Source of the DNA: Spirochaeta sp.
GTDB taxonomy: Bacteria; Spirochaetota; Spirochaetia; DSM-2461
Assembly (NCBI GenBank): GCA_030592625.1
Contig: JAUVIY010000082.1
Coordinates: 1-9,559 of the forward strand
DNA length: 9,559 bases
Direction: 5' to 3'
Below the pieces are notes generated by a model. It was not told the origin of the DNA, made no database searches, and was given only the letters and a program-made list of their open reading frames with translations. The position numbers and the translations under genes are program-made. Shown one piece after another: positions 7,407 to 9,559 of the stretch (position 1 is the first letter of the stretch; every line of letters starts with the position of its first letter).

Positions 7407-8609
7407 ATGGGTCAATTCAACATCGAAAAAATCTCCGATACACGAACCCTGATAACCCTTGAATCTCGTGAAATCATGTTGGTGGGAACCGCACATGTGT
7501 CCGCAGAAAGTCTTGTCGAGGTTAAGGAAGCCATACTGTCCGAAGCACCTGACCATATTTGTGTGGAGATGGATGAGGGACGACTTAAGAATCTTGAGGA
7601 AGGCCGACGCTGGTCCGGAACGGACCTGAAGAATGTTCTTCGTAAAGGCCAGGGTTTCATGATGATGGCAAATCTGGCCCTGTCTTCATTTCAGCGCCGT
7701 ATGGGTGCCGATACCGGTGTTCAGCCCGGAGAGGAAATGAAGGCCGCAGTGGATGCCGCCAGGGAAGGGAATATACCGTTTTCCTGCAGTGACAGGTCGA
7801 TACAGGTTACCTTGAGCCGAGCCTGGAGACTCAGCGGTCTCTGGTCGAAGATGAAACTGATCTCATCACTCGTCGCGTCGGTTCTCTCAAATGAATCCGC
7901 TACTCCCCAGGAAATCGAAGATCTCAAGAAATCGGACGCCATGCAGGGCATGATGAAGGAACTGGCCGACTACCTGCCGGCGGTGAAGGTGGTACTGATT
8001 GACGAAAGGGATCAATTTCTCTCGTCGAAAATCTACACGGCACCCGGAAAGAAAACCCTCGCAGTCGTGGGAGCCGCTCATGTACCCGGAATCATCGATC
8101 TTCTGCGTGACCTTGATGCAGGCAATCGCTCGAGCAGCACGATAGAGATTGAGAATGTTCCACCCCGGAAATGGATTGGGAAAGCACTTCCGTGGGTCAT
8201 TCCCGCCGCCATCCTCGGACTGTTTGTTTTCGGAACGTTACGGTCCGGATTCGACAAAGTGCTTGAGATGGGTAAAATCTGGATTCTGGCCAACGGTACC
8301 CTGGCCTCTCTGGGGGCTCTTGCCGCACTGGCACACCCCCTTACCATACTCATCAGTTTCGTCGGTGCACCCATAACTTCACTGAATCCCACGATTGGTG
8401 TGGGGATGGTGGCCGGTCTCCTGGAATACGTCTTCCGTACACCCAGGGTGCTGGATATGGAAAACCTCAATACGGATATCCTCTCAATCAGAGGTTGGTA
8501 CCGGAACCGGGTCACCCGGATTCTCCTGGTATTCTTCCTGAGTTCGGTTGGAAGCAGTGTGGGAACCTTCATTGCAATACCCTGGCTGACCCGGATCGCC
8601 GGGAGCTGA
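7407..8609 (+). CDS. TraB/PrgY-family membrane protein
   Basis: This is a 400-residue member of the TraB/PrgY (GumN-related, Tiki-type metalloprotease-like) family. The enterococcal member PrgY reduces the activity of a secreted sex pheromone peptide; roles in other bacteria are mostly unknown. Visible family motifs are GTAHVS (27-32), CVEMDEGR (52-59), GADTG (100-104), SDR (128-130), DER (199-201) and VGAAHVPG (221-228); the two GxxH motifs and acidic residues are the likely metal/catalytic positions. The C-terminal 140 residues carry membrane helices at about 262-278, 291-322, 329-345 and 371-392, with the conserved GAPITSLNP loop (320-328). The start at 7407 has AAGGA at 7398-7402 and begins one base after the upstream stop; a longer in-frame extension would run back into the TPR gene. 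The pairing with a TPR lipoprotein suggests a joint envelope or peptide-processing role (inference). Confidence 0.93.
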   Translation: MGQFNIEKISDTRTLITLESREIMLVGTAHVSAESLVEVKEAILSEAPDHICVEMDEGRLKNLEEGRRWSGTDLKNVLRKGQGFMMMANLALSSFQRRMGADTGVQPGEEMKAAVDAAREGNIPFSCSDRSIQVTLSRAWRLSGLWSKMKLISSLVASVLSNESATPQEIEDLKKSDAMQGMMKELADYLPAVKVVLIDERDQFLSSKIYTAPGKKTLAVVGAAHVPGIIDLLRDLDAGNRSSSTIEIENVPPRKWIGKALPWVIPAAILGLFVFGTLRSGFDKVLEMGKIWILANGTLASLGALAALAHPLTILISFVGAPITSLNPTIGVGMVAGLLEYVFRTPRVLDMENLNTDILSIRGWYRNRVTRILLVFFLSSVGSSVGTFIAIPWLTRIAGS

Positions 8610-8623
8610 GCGAGTCGTGGCAG

Positions 8624-8646
8624 CCCCGAAATCCGGAGCAGCGGGG
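8624..8646. other. Short GC hairpin after the TraB-family gene
   Basis: CCCCG (8624-8628) pairs with CGGGG (8642-8646) around a 13-nt loop that itself contains the palindrome TCCGGA. It starts 15 nt after the TGA, where a terminator is expected, but no T run follows, so at most it is a transcript-end stabiliser or a Rho-dependent end. Confidence 0.25.
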
Positions 8647-8774
8647 GAATACCTCATGTCTCAGGGAATCTCTGTTTCCAGGGACAGAATAAGCGACCCA
8701 CCTCGTCAAACGGGATCGCCCTTGGCGACCCGGTTCCTCGGCGGCTCTCTTTTCTGTCCCTGTTAACGGTATTC
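8647..8774. repeat. Self-complementary element: structured RNA or palindromic repeat
   Basis: An outer stem GAATACC (8647-8653) / GGTATTC (8768-8774) and an inner stem CAGGGACAGAA (8679-8689) / TTCTGTCCCTG (8752-8762) are both perfect and nested. Inside the inner stem a third hairpin pairs 8713-8720 with 8724-8731 around a CTT loop, with one A-C mismatch. The 11-bp stem enclosing 62 nt, located between genes, fits either a non-coding RNA or a small non-autonomous repeat with terminal inverted repeats (REP/MITE-like, as moved by Y1 transposases). It does not match 4.5S RNA, and the asymmetric 25-nt against 5-nt internal loop is unlike the symmetric bubble of 6S RNA. Which strand is active is unknown. 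Confidence 0.5.
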
Positions 8775-9212
8775 TCTCATGAGTGATTTCCTTAAACCGG
8801 ATTTCACAGTTTCAACGTTTAACACCGGGTTGCTCTCTACATGCTTAGGTGTCAACTCTCAACTTGAATCGCCCCGGAAACTCCGGTGAAAATCTTGTTT
8901 CTTCTATCCAGTGCGGAAGTTGGTCAGCAAAACTCAAACGAACTATCTCAAAATTGCAACAACTGCTTTGGAGAGCGGCTGGCTTCCCATCCCAGAGGAT
9001 GACTGCATGAGAGCTGGTTCGATCTGATATTATGATTCAGCGAGATTCTTACATGAGACACCGAAAAGGGTTTGACTAGATTCTTAGATGAGGTACCAAG
9101 TCGGCTGCAGCCCGTTTTGATAATGGAGAAAGTATGTGGACACACTATCTGCATCAGGACTTGTGAAGGAAAGCAGAGCTACCGTGACAGGGAAACATTA
9201 AGAACATCAGAT
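8775..9212. other. Apparently gene-free intergenic stretch
   Basis: I see no coding region with a convincing start, ribosome site and protein-like composition on either strand. Open frames at 8948-9154 (minus) and 9072-9257 (plus) lack these and have no recognisable motifs. The only structure noted is a CCGG-AAACT-CCGG mini-hairpin near 8874-8886. No tRNA, transposase fragment or direct repeat pair was identified. It may be decayed DNA or the leader of the genes that follow. Confidence 0.5.
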
Positions 9213-9225
9213 AAGGGAGTGAAAT

Positions 9226-9324
9226 ATGACATTAAAAGAACAAAGAAAAAAAGATGAAAACCGCTGTGAAGTATGCGTCTGGTTTGAGCTAGATAATAAC
9301 CAGGCCGGATGGTGTATTCTGTGA
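9226..9324 (+). CDS. Small 32-residue protein with three cysteines, possible zinc-ribbon type
   Basis: A 32-codon frame starts at ATG 9226 with AGGGAG at 9213-9218 in good position and ends at TGA 9322-9324. The product begins MTLKEQRKKDENRCEVCVWF and ends GWCIL. C14, C17 and C30 form a C-x2-C...G-x-C pattern with an adjacent aromatic pair, as in short metal- or cluster-binding modules of the form CxxCxxF...GxC, although a fourth ligand is missing, so the protein could be a truncated relic. The next gene begins 18 nt downstream with its own ribosome site, which suggests a two-gene unit. Codon usage is A-rich (AAA, GAA), unlike the genes to the left. The frame is short, so chance cannot be excluded. 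Confidence 0.5.
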   Translation: MTLKEQRKKDENRCEVCVWFELDNNQAGWCIL

Positions 9325-9342
9325 CTAAATAAGGAGTAAGAA

Positions 9343-9559
9343 ATGGGCAGTTTGAAAAAGAAGTTTAAAAAACAAGAGAAGCCCTTATTTGAAGGATTGC
9401 GCCGGGTCTTTTTTGTTGCATTGTTGCCAGGTGGTTATATCGGTGCGGTCATCGGGAGAGGCGAATGGGGACAACGTGGCCCTTTTACTCCGGGATATTA
9501 CTATGGAAACTACGGGCGCGCTACATTCTGGGGCTCTCTTTTTGGTATTCTTGCCGTCC
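9343..9559 (+). CDS. Unknown small membrane protein, 3' end missing
   Basis: The frame opens at ATG 9343 behind a strong AAGGAG (9331-9336) and stays open to the window edge (72 codons). The product starts with a very basic stretch (MGSLKKKFKKQEKP), then a hydrophobic helix (about 23-40, VFFVALLPGGYIGAVIG), an aromatic and glycine-rich loop (about 42-62, containing PGYYYGNYG) and the beginning of a second hydrophobic segment (63-72). I do not recognise the family. The basic N-terminus points to an inner-membrane protein with that end in the cytoplasm. It lies 18 nt after the small cysteine ORF. Confidence 0.72.
   Translation, partial: MGSLKKKFKKQEKPLFEGLRRVFFVALLPGGYIGAVIGRGEWGQRGPFTPGYYYGNYGRATFWGSLFGILAV

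Noticed and set aside
8647..8774. 6S RNA or 4.5S RNA
   Set aside because: The 4.5S conserved GGTCAGG/GGAAGCAGCC elements are absent, and the large internal loop is strongly asymmetric and the length short for 6S.
9016..9024. GGTTCGATC resembling a tRNA T-loop
   Set aside because: The flanks do not form a five-base T stem and no acceptor or anticodon arms can be built.
9025..9033. Extended -10-like TGATATTAT as a promoter for the right-edge genes
   Set aside because: No reasonable -35 box at the right distance and it would leave a leader near 200 nt; too weak to list.
8948..9257. Open frames 8948-9154 (minus) and 9072-9257 (plus)
   Set aside because: They overlap each other, have no ribosome site or recognisable motif, and look like chance frames.

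Overview
The window reads as chromosomal DNA from a free-living or host-associated spirochaete-like bacterium of moderate GC. This placement is an inference from the style of the proteins (an NtrY/NtrX-like pair beside LexA, a TPR lipoprotein with a relaxed lipobox, and a large membrane-anchored protein I do not recognise). No rRNA or other definitive taxonomic marker is present.

Layout. Positions 1-4025 hold four plus-strand genes packed head to tail: the 3' part of an NtrY-like sensor histidine kinase, an NtrX/NtrC-like sigma54 response regulator, the SOS repressor lexA, and holA (DNA polymerase III delta subunit). The first three are joined by two ATGA stop/start overlaps, which suggests translational coupling. 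On the opposite strand, 4022-5887 encodes a 621-residue membrane-anchored protein of unknown function whose stop codon overlaps the holA stop. A 96-bp divergent region (5888-5983) carries two back-to-back candidate sigma70-type promoters and a perfect 14-bp palindrome. Rightward from it run a 473-residue TPR lipoprotein and, one base after its stop, a TraB/PrgY-family membrane protein.

From 8610 the tightly packed coding stops. About 0.6 kb of apparently gene-free DNA follows, beginning with a strongly self-complementary element (8647-8774) that may be a structured RNA or a palindromic repeat. The last 350 bases are A-rich and hold a 32-codon small ORF with three cysteines and then the start of an unknown membrane protein that runs off the window.

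How the genes may work together. The kinase and regulator form a phosphorelay that would activate sigma54 promoters; its signal is unknown because the sensor part is cut off. LexA and HolA link the same transcription unit to DNA damage control and replication. The TPR lipoprotein/TraB pair and the 621-residue protein look like envelope functions expressed from a shared, possibly co-regulated, divergent promoter region. The most interesting points are the coupling of lexA to a sigma54 two-component system, the divergent promoter/palindrome with a possible leaderless mRNA, the folded element after the TraB gene, and the cysteine-bearing small ORF.
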